Of a DNA stretch of 64,000 bases, positions 21,301 through 33,900 are shown one piece after another. The translations under genes were made by a program, and so were the position numbers. The notes under the pieces were generated by a model. It had not been told where the DNA came from and ran no database searches. It worked only from the letters and a program-made list of their open reading frames with translations. This DNA is from Branchiostoma floridae. Taxonomy: Eukaryota; Chordata; Leptocardii; Amphioxiformes; Branchiostomatidae. The stretch lies in contig NC_049980.1 of NCBI RefSeq assembly GCF_000003815.2, forward strand, positions 11,617,926-11,681,925. Direction: 5' to 3'. The stretch's first letter is position 1; each line of letters starts with the position of its first letter.

Positions 21301-23542
21301 AATCACATAACACTTAGGTCGGGGTGTTAACCTCTTGCTAGTTACCTCATGTACAAATTTCGCATCATGAAATGAACCTAATATTTTTTAACCAAAATGT
21401 GTGTTTTTTAACCCAAAAATCTATCATATCAACATAATTTGTCCGGTGTTTTATTTCATTTAATTACTACTAGCACCTTGTGAAATTTCATTGCCATACG
21501 ACAATGCTATCGAATTTTACAAGCATGTACCCATTTTACCTTGTCTACCGCAGTGTCACATGCCGTAATTGACCAGAGGCAGATTGAAAGCAGGGGAAGT
21601 TCAAACTTATCATGTACAAATTTCGTATTATGTTTTCCAGCGTAAAAGCAAAGGAAATTTCAAAGTTAAGATTTTTTCCGATCCGTCTATTTTTTTTAAG
21701 TTTTCTATCTAATCACTTCTACGGTTATACAAACTGATGACACCTTCCCTTCCCTGACCGAATGGCGAAAAGCATGATCTTTACATAGATAGTCATAGAT
21801 TTTGGACATAAACTAACTATGTGGATGGAATACATAACATAGTCTTGAAAACTGTGAGAAACTTTTATCAGAGTGTTCAAGTCTTACCTATATACTTCTT
21901 AGCAAGGTGGTCAAAGTAGAAGGCGGTTATGGCACGCCCAAAGACCATAGTCGCCACGTAGCCGGCAAGATTCTGGACCCTGTCGCGGAAGGTTCGGACC
22001 CGCCCGAGCCCCGAGAACGGGACGGGGAAACAGCAGGTTGGAGCCGGGACGCCCGAGCCCAGCCAACTCGCAGGCATGGGTACGCTGAGCAGGGCCAAGG
22101 GCACGCCGACGGCAGTGGAGGCCACTGCGGCACACGGGGTCAGGCGTTCTCCCAGTATGATGTCGGCTTGTCGGAGTTTGTCCAACACGTCTCCCTACAA
22201 CGGGATTTCATAATTGACAAAAGAAAACGATAAGTTTTTAATGAGCCATCCTATTTAGTTCACTGCAGATCCCATACTCGCCCGATAACTACAATGTACT
22301 AGTAACTAGGATAGCACCAAGCCCAGGCAAGAGGCAGCTATAATTTTTGCTGTCGATCGTGTCACGCACATTTGGAGCCTAATTGATAAAGCATTGTCTT
22401 GTTCGGTGTCTTTTTCATGACTTTAGGCTAGGGGCAACTATTATTTTGAGACGTCTAATGATAACTTCACTAGACTCCTCGCATTTCTATTTCCTATATG
22501 CAATCAAGAAGCGGTATGTTCTCAGACTGGATAGGATGATTCAGGGAACATGGGTTACTCTGACGTGCTGCGAGAATTGCCTCCAGGGTATTGTCCATTC
22601 TTAGTGGACATGTACCTGATTCAGGTCACGTACACACATACATCTTGTACATGATTCTTCATGCACCACCTAAAATTGAAGTAAGAGCTAATAAGTAGTT
22701 TCCGGCCTTAAGAGCCAGCTAATATCGGACCCTGTCGCCAATGTACAGTGATTTTCTGGGCCTGAAAGGTCGACTTCTAAGTCCGCAAACTACATATTAG
22801 CCGAAGTCATCATAGACCGCACTATCGCCGACGACTTAGACATGAATGTAAACAAAACAATTACATCTTGTCTGATGCAGAGTGATGTGCACCAAGGACA
22901 TTAGATAAAGGAATCTCCTTGAAAGTACAGACACACAATAGGCCGATCCTATCTGTCTATCACAATTACGAGTTCAACCAATGAGACAGTTGCAATTAGC
23001 TCTTCAGCCAATGAAGTACTAGTAACGGCTTCGATGTCTGTCAGATAGTTGCATTTTTATGGTATTTATTTTGCATTTCTACCTTTTGATACAGGTGGGT
23101 TGGATTAGACGATCCGAATTTACATGCCACTGACACTTACCTGGGAAAGAAGCGACTGGCATCTCCAGGCTGCTTGACGATAAGATGCAACGTGAGACCA
23201 CGTCTGTTGGTACATATACCTTTGTTCTAATATCCTTGTCCAGGCTTTACCGATGTAATCCTCAACGTAGGTTCTTGTCCCCGCCTCGGGGAAGGTTAGA
23301 TAGTTGAAAGGGTCTCTGACTCCGCGGTGTATCCAGGACAGAATGTCTTCTGGTGCCACCACTGTTACGTTGTGCCCGCGGGATGCCAGCGCGTCTCCAA
23401 GCACTACAAACCGGGCCCAGTGACTCTGAGCCAGGTCGTACATCATGGCAACGTTCGCTGCTTGGCTCTCCTGCACGACGAGGGCAATAATAACGAAAAC
23501 GCAAGAGAAGACGCCTGGTTTGCGGACGTTGTTTTGTGCCAT
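18397..23542 (-). CDS. UGT: UDP-glucuronosyl/UDP-glycosyltransferase
   Basis: Canonical exons: 23141-23542, 21888-22194, 21066-21214, 20256-20475, 19649-19868 and 18397-18715, giving 538 residues, a normal UGT length. Phases agree at every join. UGTs are ER membrane enzymes that transfer a sugar from a UDP-sugar to lipophilic acceptors. A signal peptide (VFSCVFVIIALVVQESQA) precedes AQSHWARF, whose His41 aligns with the catalytic base. The donor half shows [27 protein letters not shown] and EAVYHGVPMVILPL. At the sugar-contact site the usual DQ is HQ (395-396), and the acidic partner of His41 appears to be Glu150 rather than Asp. The C terminus has PLERAVWWIEHVIRHGG, a membrane segment (~486-506) and a second hydrophobic stretch ending in DGL, without the usual dilysine tail. 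An upstream in-frame Met (23578) exists; 23542 gives the better signal peptide. A candidate extra exon lies at 19052-19174. Confidence 0.88.
19052..19174 (-). other. UGT: Candidate in-frame cassette exon of the UGT gene
   Basis: This 123-base stretch has a TTTTACAG acceptor and an AG|GTCTGG donor, starts and ends in phase 2, and is open. It would insert 41 residues beginning SYLCLGESRTC. Skipping it joins exon 5 directly to 18397-18715 and creates NSSYKESAERL, the normal family motif. The exon therefore splits a conserved helix and is probably alternative or a decaying duplicate. The family does not normally have this insert. Confidence 0.45.
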
Positions 23543-23599
23543 GATTGAGCGCTGTCTTGTGCGACAGATTCGACTCATTGTCTGACTTGTTTATTTGTG

Positions 23600-25796
23600 C
23601 CTTGAGGGTGACGTCAGAGCATTCTAGTCATCAACAGGATGGACGTGTTTTGCACCTTAATCACTGTGCTCGGGGTCGTTTGAGGACATTTCTGTTGTAG
23701 ATTTTCATAAGTAGAATGTGTCTCGAAATAACAGTAGTGCATGTTGGATACTCTTTTTATTTGCTGGCAGCTCTGAATGACGTGAACTAGAATCCTAGCG
23801 AGGTCAATGCCCACGAAGTCAGTTCATTCCTATGTAGGGTAACTAATTAACACTTACTAGTGGCACGCGAGGCGCAGGTAGGAATATTTCACACCTATTG
23901 TCTTTCGATTACGTGGCTGCTAGATAACAGCAATAATTACAAAGGAAGTCTTTGTAGGGCTTCCTTTTATTAATTTGCAGCATGTTCACTCCTCTTCTGT
24001 TCATGGACGAGTTTCAAATACCTAGCTGTTGGTAAACCACATCGTCGCGTTCAGATCTGTCATGTTACACCAATAGTTAATGTTCGACTGGCAGTGTGCA
24101 TTCACTTCTATGGCTTTCAGTGAATACACAGAAATAGCACCCATAGATATCGTAGCACGCACAAGACTTAAACTTAGCAACTTTTTAAGGCGGTGACAAG
24201 AAGCAAAATCGCAATATGCATAGCAATATTTCAGTTACAAAAGTACGCCTGTATAGTGATGAAAAGTGAAATTATCTCAAAGAAGTAAAAAAGAAAACGG
24301 TGCGAAGTATGTGTACTCATACATGTACAACCTAAGAGCCTGGGCGCATAATAATACGAGACGGAAATGATCTACAGGGCAATCATTCCAAAAACTTTCA
24401 AGGCGTAAAAAAATCTCTACAGTTTGTTAACCTTTTGATCATCAAATTAAACTTTTCAAACTGATAATAGAACAGCTGTAGTGAAAAAGTAAAACTCGGT
24501 GCAACGTGACGAACAATACTGGCTGCTTTGTTAATGAGTTCAGGGAATTTACATTTAAGTTAAGTTAAGGATGCGAAAAGCTCGCAACTCGACAGCTGTT
24601 GCCGGTGACCTGGCAGCAGCTACTAGTATTTGATTGATCCTCGCTAGAAACTACTGAATGTCATATAGTCTACACAGGCTCGGTTTGTGTCGGTCCGAAG
24701 GGAGACTCATTTCCGACGACGGCACTGTTTTTGATTGTTTGTGTGTTCAAGATTATTTCGCTGGCAATACCTTTTTTTTGTATGCACAACGATAAAATCA
24801 TGAAAAATAAAGTAAAAAACTTAACAGTGAATAAATTTGCCATAGTCCATAGTCCAAAATCATTTATTTGAGACATAGATGTATCAATGTAAGCTAAAAC
24901 ACACATTTTCCAAACCTTTCCATTGGGCCAATTGCTACGTCCACAAAGGTTCAAATATAAACACACCAGACAGAAAGGAAGAAATGTGAACATTTTATAA
25001 CGACTTGCAAAAATCTTCTCATTTGTTGAACTACTGGTATCAATGACCAGTCGAGAGTTGTCTCTATATGTATCAGCTTTCAGATAATGTACACCGAGAG
25101 CTTCTCACTACTATTGCAATGCAGCGGAATATACAACAGCTAGTGCCAGACTGTTGAGAATGAAACTTTGGCACTTCCCTATGACCATATATCTAACAAA
25201 TATTCGTTTTCAAAAGCTTAAGCTTTGTGGCGTTGAAATGCAGGATGATTACTTTCTTTCTTTCCTACGTTTTCTTGAGTGTTCGCACACGTGAATAGAG
25301 TATAAAATACAGCAAGGATTGCCATCATAGTTTTTTTTATGATTGAATAAATCAGATATTTTGCTAAGAATCAAAAGTGTTACGTTGAGAGCAATAAGCT
25401 AATTATGTACATTTGTGTATAATGAGTTGATTTTGCCGTTAAACCCACTATGGACCCGTTGTTACGTTCTGTCAGCTCAGCAATTTGTTAAAAGCTTTAG
25501 ACTATAGTAATAAGTACTTATTGATGACACTATTCAAAACCAGTACCTCCTATCTTCAGAACAGGGGTCTACCAAAAGTTGTAAACTCTTGAATGTGCAC
25601 TATAAGCATTATGACATCATATTTACCATGAATAATTACAGAGCATTATATAATGTTATAAAATCATCTGTAAATTACACATTGTCCTTGTTAAAAAGTA
25701 AAGGTTCTGCTACAGAGAGTGCCCAGATGTTTTCGCTAATATACAGTCTTCATGATCATCCACTTTGCCCCAGCCTCTTCCTGTGCATCATCACTA
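23600..25796. other. Intergenic, no gene seen
   Basis: Lies between the UGT 5' end and the 3' end of scramblase A. The 107-codon minus-strand open frame at 24670-24993 has no domain, splice context or homology I recognise, so I do not call it. The region should include the UGT promoter and the scramblase A 3'UTR. Confidence 0.4.
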
Positions 25797-28700
25797 TTAA
25801 TTATTTTCCTTGTCCTGGTCCTCAAAGTACATGAAGTCCTGGAAACAAATAACCGTTAACAACAAGTCATGTCTCAGTCAAACATCATGTAAAATGTTGT
25901 TTTGTTTTTATTTATTGTGTAAGATCATCTCTCGTAATCCACCAGGTGCCATAATACCGCCACATCATAAAAATGGCTTCTCAAGATTGTCCGGAACACC
26001 TAAATACCTTAAGTGTATAGATCTGAAGATTTCTGATGCTACATTGGTACATCCCATTCAATAACTTTGGATTCATCTATTCTTCTCGTGTTACGCTATT
26101 ATGGTACTTTGTGGAATCATGAGAGTTGATGTTACGTAAGAACGTCCGATTCCTCTAATGGTTTTCAATAATACCTGGCGACACTATAGATGGCTCGTCA
26201 AAGTCCAACTTTCCGTTGTTAGATATACAAAGCATTGTAAGATGGAACCAGACTTGTTTCACAAATCATATCATAGCCATACGATCGATTATAAAAATTC
26301 ATTTTCACTTTGGAAATTGTGGAAAGTTTCAGCTCTCTTTTTTATAGATGCCAACGCTACTTGTGTATGTCAGCTGAGGTAAAATAGTCAGTATGTGCAT
26401 ATAATCGGCAATATTGAATTAGGATTAACAGGGAGTTAGATCAGTCTAGCCATAATGATCTATTGAAACTTACCACCAGAAGACATGCACCGAGCATAGT
26501 CGCCTTCAGTTTGACATCCAGGTCCTGGGGAACTGAAGTAAATACAATGGAGGGATACATGTCATCCACCATGGACGAACATTTCAATGATACATGCACG
26601 TGACAAATAAAGGCCATAATTCGGAAATAAAGGCTCACATTCTAACGTAAGTTCAACTTTTAGGCGTAACCAATATCCGTTATATTTAAAGCGAGGTGTT
26701 TAGAGATATCAATTCAACGGACGGTGGTTTCAAATTGCAGTACATATATTTTCAAACTATTAATACTCGAGTGTAAAACTATAATCCGTCGACTTAATAT
26801 CCCTAGGTACGCTGTTTATAAAAACAACAAAAACAGATTACTAGCTGATAAAGGCGAACTAGAGATACTTCAGGCCACAGCTGTCCACGTGACTAGGAAA
26901 TATGTGACGTATGTATAGTTTCTATTGGTCAATATACCAGCACTTGTCAAGCAACGATGAAAGCTGGGCTGTCTCATTTCTGATTGGCTGACCAGGTAAT
27001 TAGTTCTTGTGAAATGTAATGATCTAAGTAGCGCACGTGAGGGACACGTGACTTACACGTGACGGAGAAGTTGGTGGCATCAGTGAACATCTCCTTGGCG
27101 AAGCCAGCGAACTGACGGGTGACTTTCCCCACCTCGGTGTGCCCGTCACTGCCGTAGGCCTGTAAATTCAAAGTACGATGTTTTGACGATGATCTTGACA
27201 TCGAGAGGGCCCGTTATTTGGGTGCTGCCATGCAATCCCATTTTCATATGCTGTACCCTCCCTCCTTATGCCTTTTAAGTATGTGTAAGATCACTGAGAA
27301 GTTATGTTTTGATATAGGACCTATAGGAGCAACGTCACATAAAAGTCATAAGCACAAACGTCACATCCAGAGAGGATCATGAGGATCAAAATTTCCGTAG
27401 TCTCAAATACTTAAAGTGCATTCAGTTTGATCGAATTATTAGACGGTATGACAAAATTGACGTCTCAAGCCTTAGGTGGAGTGTGCTTATCGGAAACGAC
27501 AAACATACCAACACCATATATGGACAGTGCACGCGGTTTGATCGACATGATTACCGTAAAATCGACGTCACAAGTACAGCAGGCCCCGCTCCAGGCGCAG
27601 CACGGCCCCCACATGTCGAACACCATCTCCCTGCGCTCGTTCATGATGTGGTAGTGTGGCTTCCAGAACGATCCCCTGCAGGTCACACAGGTACATTCTT
27701 ATCGTTGTGTCTTGTTCAGTTTGGTTTCAAATTGCTAGAGAGCGCTCTTGATTCATAAAAAAATGCGTATACACTTTTGCCTTTATCATGACAGGTATCA
27801 TTCGTGAAAACTGAGGCAACTTTTTTTTAACGTCACCACTCACTGTGTACTAATCATCTAGAAGATTGAGTGAANNNNNNNNNNNNNNNNNNNNNNNNNN
27901 NNNNNNNNNNNNNNNNNNNNNNNNNNNNNNNNNNNNNNNNNNNNNNNNNNNNNNNNNNNNNNNNNNNNNNNNNNNNNNNNNNNNNNNNNNNNNNNNNNNN
28001 NNNNNNNNNNNNNNNNNNNNNNNNNNNNNNNNNNNNNNNNNNNNNNNNNNNNNNNNNNNNNNNNNNNNNNNNNNNNNNNNNNNNNNNNNNNNNNNNNNNN
28101 NNNNNNNNNNNNNNNNNNNNNNNNNNNNNNNNNNNNNNNNNNNNNNNNNNNNNNNNNNNNNNNNNNNNNNNNNNNNNNNNNNNNNNNNNNNNNNNNNNNN
28201 NNNNNNNNNNNNNNNNNNNNNNNNNNNNNNNNNNNNNNNNNNNNNNNNNNNNNNNNNNNNNNNNNNNNNNNNNNNNNNNNNNNNNNNNNNNNNNNNNNNN
28301 NNNNNNNNNNNNNNNNNNNNNNNNNNNNNNNNNNNNNNNNNNNNNNNNNNNNNNNNNNNNNNNNNNNNNNNNNNNNNNNNNNNNNNNNNNNNNNNNNNNN
28401 NNNNNNNNNNNNNNNNNNNNNNNNNNNNNNNNNNNNNNNNNNNNNNNNNNNNNNNNNNNNNNNNNNNNNNNNNNNNNNNNNNNNNNNNNNNNNNNNNNNN
28501 NNNNNNNNNNNNNNNNNNNNNNNNNNNNNNNNNNNNNNNNNNNNNNNNNNNNNNNNNNNNNNNNNNNNNNNNNNNNNNNNNNNNNNNNNNNNNNNNNNNN
28601 NNNNNNNNNNNNNNNNNNNNNNNNNNNNNNNNNNNNNNNNNNNNNNNNNNNNNNNNNNNNNNNNNNNNNNNNNNNNNNNNNNNNNNNNNNNNNNNNNNNN

Positions 28701-30110
28701 NNNNNNNNNNNNNNNNNNNNNNNNNNNNNNNNNNNNNNNNNNNNNNNNNNNNNNNNNNNNNNNNNNNNNNNNNNNNNNNNNNNNNNNNNNNNNAAGGAAG
28801 ATGAAGAAGAGCACACCAACAAAAACTATATGTTTTCTTATCGGGAAACAACGTAGTTTGAAATTGTGTATTTTGGTGCTTTCGTGCTTCATATCATTTT
28901 CATGTCTGTGTCGTTTGTTCATTCAATAAGTTTAGGAAAGATACCGTAAGAATCTGAATTAACAAGCTACAATATCTGCATCTCTCACTACCACTTCCAA
29001 CTCATTTTTCTGCGTACCCTCGAGAAGTTCCACCTGTTGCTGTACCAGGAGCTGGTCCAGCTGAGTCAGATACTCCAGGCCGGGCGGACATCCAGGGATA
29101 GCTCCCGGCACCGCCATCCACTGCATGGGCTGATTTGTCACTGCCTGAAATACAGGAACAACGATACGACTTCAACCACAGAAAGACACTTTGAAGACTC
29201 GTGGTTGTATACGTATGTAGAGCTAGCCAGGGAATTTCGAAGTTTCCGACTTTGGGGGAAAAACATATACCACTTACGGATCCCAAAATTAGCCCACGTT
29301 TTTGCCCGTAGACAGCACACATGTACAGTTGCACGTACTGCGGGTTGTGACCTTCGCTTTAAAAGGGTCTAGTCACATTCGCCGCAGTCTGAGGTCATTC
29401 TCAGGGATAATCGTTATAACCGTCCGGATAACCATCGCGATAACCATCCGGATAGCAGTTCGCTCCGACGTTGATTACAGTCGCGACCGCTTCTCTCTCT
29501 GACATTTATCATACGCTATATATACAGCCGCTTCTCTGCTAGTCCGTCTCAGGACGGATAGCAGAAGCGACCACAGTCCGAGCGAAATACTACCCGGATG
29601 GTACCCAGGCAAGGATAATCGTACATATACATGTCATGTGTCGTACAAAATTCAGATGTCTCGTTACGTGAAATGGCTGTCTTAGGTCTTTGTCTGAGGT
29701 TGGTTCGAATTCTGTCACGATCTATGGCTACATCGTACGACGACCTAAGATTGACGAATGTGACGTTGTTCTAGTCTCTACCAGACTGACTACAACGGCT
29801 ATTATACTAGGGAGAATAATTTGCCAGGGGAGTACTAGTTTTGCTACCAGAGGTATTGGCCGGCCTCGCAGCCCTCCGGTGGGGGAACATTAACCTATTA
29901 GTATGATGGACTGACTCCCCTGGCTAATTTCCCGATTTTTTTGCCCTTTTCCCCCGTAACCATAGGAAGGCCCGATGGAGTCTAAACAAGTTCCACCAAG
30001 CAAGTTCCCATGCATGTGTCGCATAAGAACATATTTGGTCCGATAACAGATCATTTGCTATCATGGCAAACACAACATCAACACACACTTACAGCCGGAC
30101 TTACCGCCAT
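25797..30110 (-). CDS. PLSCR: Phospholipid scramblase A (interrupted by assembly gap)
   Basis: Visible exons: 30105-30110 (ATGGCG), 29018-29144, 27555-27675, 27057-27159, 26474-26532 and 25797-25838. Phases match genes B and C exactly. Three middle exons of the family (equivalents of B 41929-42006, 40424-40500 and 39537-39670) are not visible and most likely lie in the N run 27875-28793. With those lengths the protein would be about 248 residues. Scramblases move phospholipids between leaflets in a Ca2+-dependent way. Diagnostic parts seen: [20 protein letters not shown], the Cys-rich [22 protein letters not shown] joined to FPQDLDVKLKA (the family's Ca2+-binding segment), and the terminal GACLLV-DFMYFE membrane helix with tail DQDKENN. 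It is the most diverged of the three tandem genes. Confidence 0.85.
27875..28793. other. Assembly gap (919 N)
   Basis: A run of undetermined bases inside scramblase A. Long open frames across it are meaningless. It probably conceals three coding exons; see the scramblase A entry. Confidence 0.99.
29529..29569. repeat. Short hairpin-forming inverted repeat
   Basis: CGCTTCTCTGCTAGTCCGTC is followed after a short loop by GGACGGATAGCAGAAGCG, an imperfect inverted repeat. It lies in intron 1 of scramblase A, next to several copies of ATAACCATCCGGATA-like sequence (29409-29458). Confidence 0.6.
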
Positions 30111-30524
30111 GGTTTACCAAACCAGACTTCTGCGTTTCCAGTGAAAAAGAGTTGAACTGCCGTGTACCACTGCTCAGCGATCACTGCAGAAATGCATGAC
30201 TCACATGTAGGTCAGAGAGAATGGACAAAATGACTGCACCGTATAGTTGACAAAAGGCGCAGGTAATCCTAGAAACTGTCAATCAGGCTTTCGTGATCAT
30301 GGGTTACAGGGGAGGGGTTATCGATGGTTAGCAAAAACGCCAGTCACAGGTGTAAAGCGGGGAAAGGAAGCATTCATATGACGAGCACTCAAACAATCAA
30401 AGTAAAATATACATGCGTTGAAAAGCCTGTTTTAGCTTTTGCAATATTTCAATATAGTAATTTTCAAACATGATTGAGACATCTTTAAATGAAATAGAAG
30501 GGCACACAGTATAAGAGAATTAAT

Positions 30525-30660
30525 ATATGAATGAATGAATGAGCTTTATTGCACAACATTTGTACATGGTACAATTGTAAGGCAACAGTAACAAGTCAAT
30601 CAATACAATGATACTCGTCTAAGTTCTATAACTACATACATATATAGTATAGAAATGTGA
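30525..30660 (-). mobile_element. Probable non-LTR retrotransposon 3' end
   Basis: On the minus strand the sequence reads GTGCAATAAAGCTC then (ATTC)n, a polyadenylation-like motif followed by a short simple-repeat tail as left by CR1/L2-type elements. The 5' limit is unclear. The same layout occurs on the plus strand near 47041-47160. Confidence 0.4.
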
Positions 30661-30911
30661 ACATAAATGGCGTATTGACATAGTGTAATATGCAGGTTTA
30701 ACAAGTTGGTCTGTTACTGTACAATAGATTCTCTCTTTTTTAGAGCATTACAAATGTATTGGCCTAAATACGAAGATATGTAGTCTGGAAATGACATAAG
30801 TAGATTGAAGTACATGTGATATATCTATTCGGTCCCTCAAAAAAAAAAAAGATAAGCAGAAATTTCCAAGAGGGCGAGGCTAATCCAGTACCAATATCTC
30901 TTTACCTGTAC

Positions 30912-30973
30912 TTAGCCTGGGTGCCATCCGGTTACTACCGGGCCCGGTGGTAACCGAATGGCACCCAGGCTAA
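30912..30973. repeat. 62-base near-perfect palindrome
   Basis: TTAGCCTGGGTGCCATCCGG and its reverse complement flank a GGGCCC centre, with arms of 28 bases and two mismatches. GTACTTAG occurs at both ends and may be a target-site duplication. It is probably a minimal foldback element or a transposon remnant. Confidence 0.75.
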
Positions 30974-30979
30974 CATGTA

Positions 30980-33900
30980 CTTAGCTCAGATAGGAAAAAT
31001 GCACTACAAAAGTCTTTATCTAATTCATGCCTTATATAGGCATCGTTTGCCATTGATCGGAATGAAGGCGGTGTTCGAGTGATTATGATCCTTTCTGAAT
31101 CATCATAGACGGACAAACTATAAATAATGGGGTTGAATATTGACTTCCTTGAGTCTTGACAGCTTTACTTTAGGCGTTTGAGTCTATACACCCTGCATGT
31201 GGTGTGCTAACGGTGTGCACGGTGATAGTAAATAAACAAAGCTAAATAAATATAGAAGGCTTTCAAAACAGCACAGTTCGTCAATATGTCACAGCGATAA
31301 TATCCTCAGTACTGGACAAACAAAAGGTAAAGCCAACTTTTTGTCCACACTTGACAAAAACGGTAATGGGGACCAAAAGAGACTGTCTGATTGGAAATGT
31401 TCAAATTGCCAACCAAGGACACCACAGACCGATTCGGTTACGGCACGTAGCTGTTTGTGAATGAAATGAAGGAGGCTTAACTGTGAAGAGAGACAACATA
31501 GCTAGTCTTGCATAAAATTAAGATAACTAAGTTAATGAAATGGAGGTATATATCGATCTCGTGATTTTCTTGTCAAATACGCTTTGTATGGTATCCGAAA
31601 GCACTTTTATAAAGAATGATCAAGAGTTACTTAGAATGTAATCCGACACAACGTGACATACTTGTGAAGAGCGCACTCTAGGTCTTGATTAAATCTTTTC
31701 TGGGGAGGGGGGCTGTTATCTATAGGTGAGTTTTGAAGCTCTTAGAGTCGTCTACAATGTAGTGTGGTGGAAAACAGCGCCGCCAGTGCTATCACGTACA
31801 AGCTACGTTCCAAAGTCCATATCAGTCAATTAACCACACCACCGACACGTCGGTACGGCCACGGTGACATTTTCAAAAACTACGTCGATTTTGGCTTCAC
31901 ATACAAGACATGTATGAAAAAAATGAAAGCCTTCACAAGAAAAAGTTCACTTTTTCATCTATTTTGCCTTCTTCTTCGTTCATGAAATTCATTGTGAAGA
32001 GATGTGCGTCATGGTGCACATTCCCTGGTCGCCAGGACACGACATTGTGCAAGTTGACATTACCGGCTAGATCAAACTAATATCGATAACGTTACACCTT
32101 TGCCAGGACAGGCCGTGGTAGTTAGTTACCTTACATTACGCCTGAAGTAACGTTTGAAGCGTTAATCTAGCTAGACTATAGCTACAGATAACGGTTTTAA
32201 AAATGTCATTTAGCGATTTAGCGATAACAGAAATTACACATATCTGCGACACAATATCCGTGAGATGTTTATGACATGTTAACAGTTTTCATGCACGTTG
32301 AATCTGAATTGTGAAAAATGCCTCCAAGAGATTCCATACTAAGCCTTTGAGGACAAATGAAGTTTTGAGGATAAAGAAATCTACATTGAGCCTGATTATC
32401 TGGTTGCCAGACTACAGCGTGCCTACCTGAGTCTTCAGCTAAATGAGCTATGCACGTACCGGTCAATTGAGTCCTACTGAAACAGTTGCCTACCACTCCT
32501 TTTTACTGACAATCACGCAACAATCAGGAATCTACTAGTGTTAGGGCGTGGTCCTCAGTCCTCATGCCTCCTATGTTTACAAGTTACTTTTTACAGAAAT
32601 CTTCGTGGCTCGAAATGCTACGACCATATAACGGGCCGGATGGAGCTTCAGGACGTATTTTAGTGCACAAAAAAACAGCAAACTGAGGTCAGTGTCTACA
32701 TCTACACTAACATACCCATCATACACGTACAACCAACGAAAGCTGAGTTACGTACCGTGTCAGTATGTGCGTCCGTGTGTAGCTCACGGAAAGGGCAACA
32801 CCTGATGCGACCGAGCGAGCGAACGGAAATTCAAACCTTTGTAGCAATCCGCGATCTAGCCGTCAATCCTTGGCAACGACTTAAACATTTTATACAAGCA
32901 AGAAAGGTACCTACATGTTGTAGATAACGAAAGAATGGGTCGGTATTCAACTTTATAGAGCCAAGCGGTAGCCTTCAAGTCCCGAGAGCGTCGCGCGATC
33001 GGGCGCGCTGAAAGCTTGGTGACGGACTACTTTCTATCGTGCGGAAGGAGTAGGAAAGGGGATCCAACTTCTCCTATGACGCGCTGACCTACATGTACTT
33101 GAAGTATTGAACCGCACTTTTCTTCTGGGGTCACTGTAAGGTCAACCGACTTTGTTTCATCCAACAGATCAATCACGTTTAGAAAAAAGGCATATAAAAT
33201 TGTTTAAAGTTACAGATAACGTCACCTCAAAGACCCCCTCCATTATTTTCTCCAGTTCAAATCCTAATCGAACTCGTTCAGTGAGTGATTGTTTTTCACA
33301 TGACATCTCGGGTAGCCACGCCCTTAGATATTGAAATGTATAAGGCAACAAGTGTTTTCTTTTGGGGTGTGGTTTTCGGGTGCTTACTGAGTGGGAAGAA
33401 AATCCGTGAAGAAAAAGGATTGAGATCATCCATTGCACAATTCAAAAGAACGTTTCGTTGTAGAAATTACAAAACAAGTAACTGTTACATGTATTTGTTA
33501 ATGTTAACGTTATAACGTTAATGGAGGGCGGTTCGTGTAACAAACTATCGTTACAGCAAAAGAATATCATGCCATACCCAAAATGCAAAATACTGTCAAT
33601 TCAGAAGTGGTTCCTTTCATAGAACGTACCTCTATACTGGACTATAGAAATCTGACACTGTTGTTGTGTGCGGTATCCATAATACTCTCCGGGTCAGCTG
33701 TCATAAGTGACAAGCCTTGTTTTGTTTAGCCATGACCGTGTGGCCTGAATGCCTTGTGAAAAAATAGTCTTTGTGTTACTCTGATTTTCTCCGATGTACA
33801 ATTATTTGTATTACTACATACAAAATCGTCGAATTTGAAACAATGTGAACCTCATTTTTCTGACCCCCGCTTTATTTTTTCCTAAAGTAAAAGCCTTTTC

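Noticed and set aside
24670-24993. 107-codon minus-strand frame as a gene
   Set aside because: No signal peptide logic, domain or splice partners, and it lies in AT-rich intergenic DNA.
27850-28922. Open frames of more than 300 codons on both strands
   Set aside because: They consist almost entirely of N translated as X across the assembly gap.
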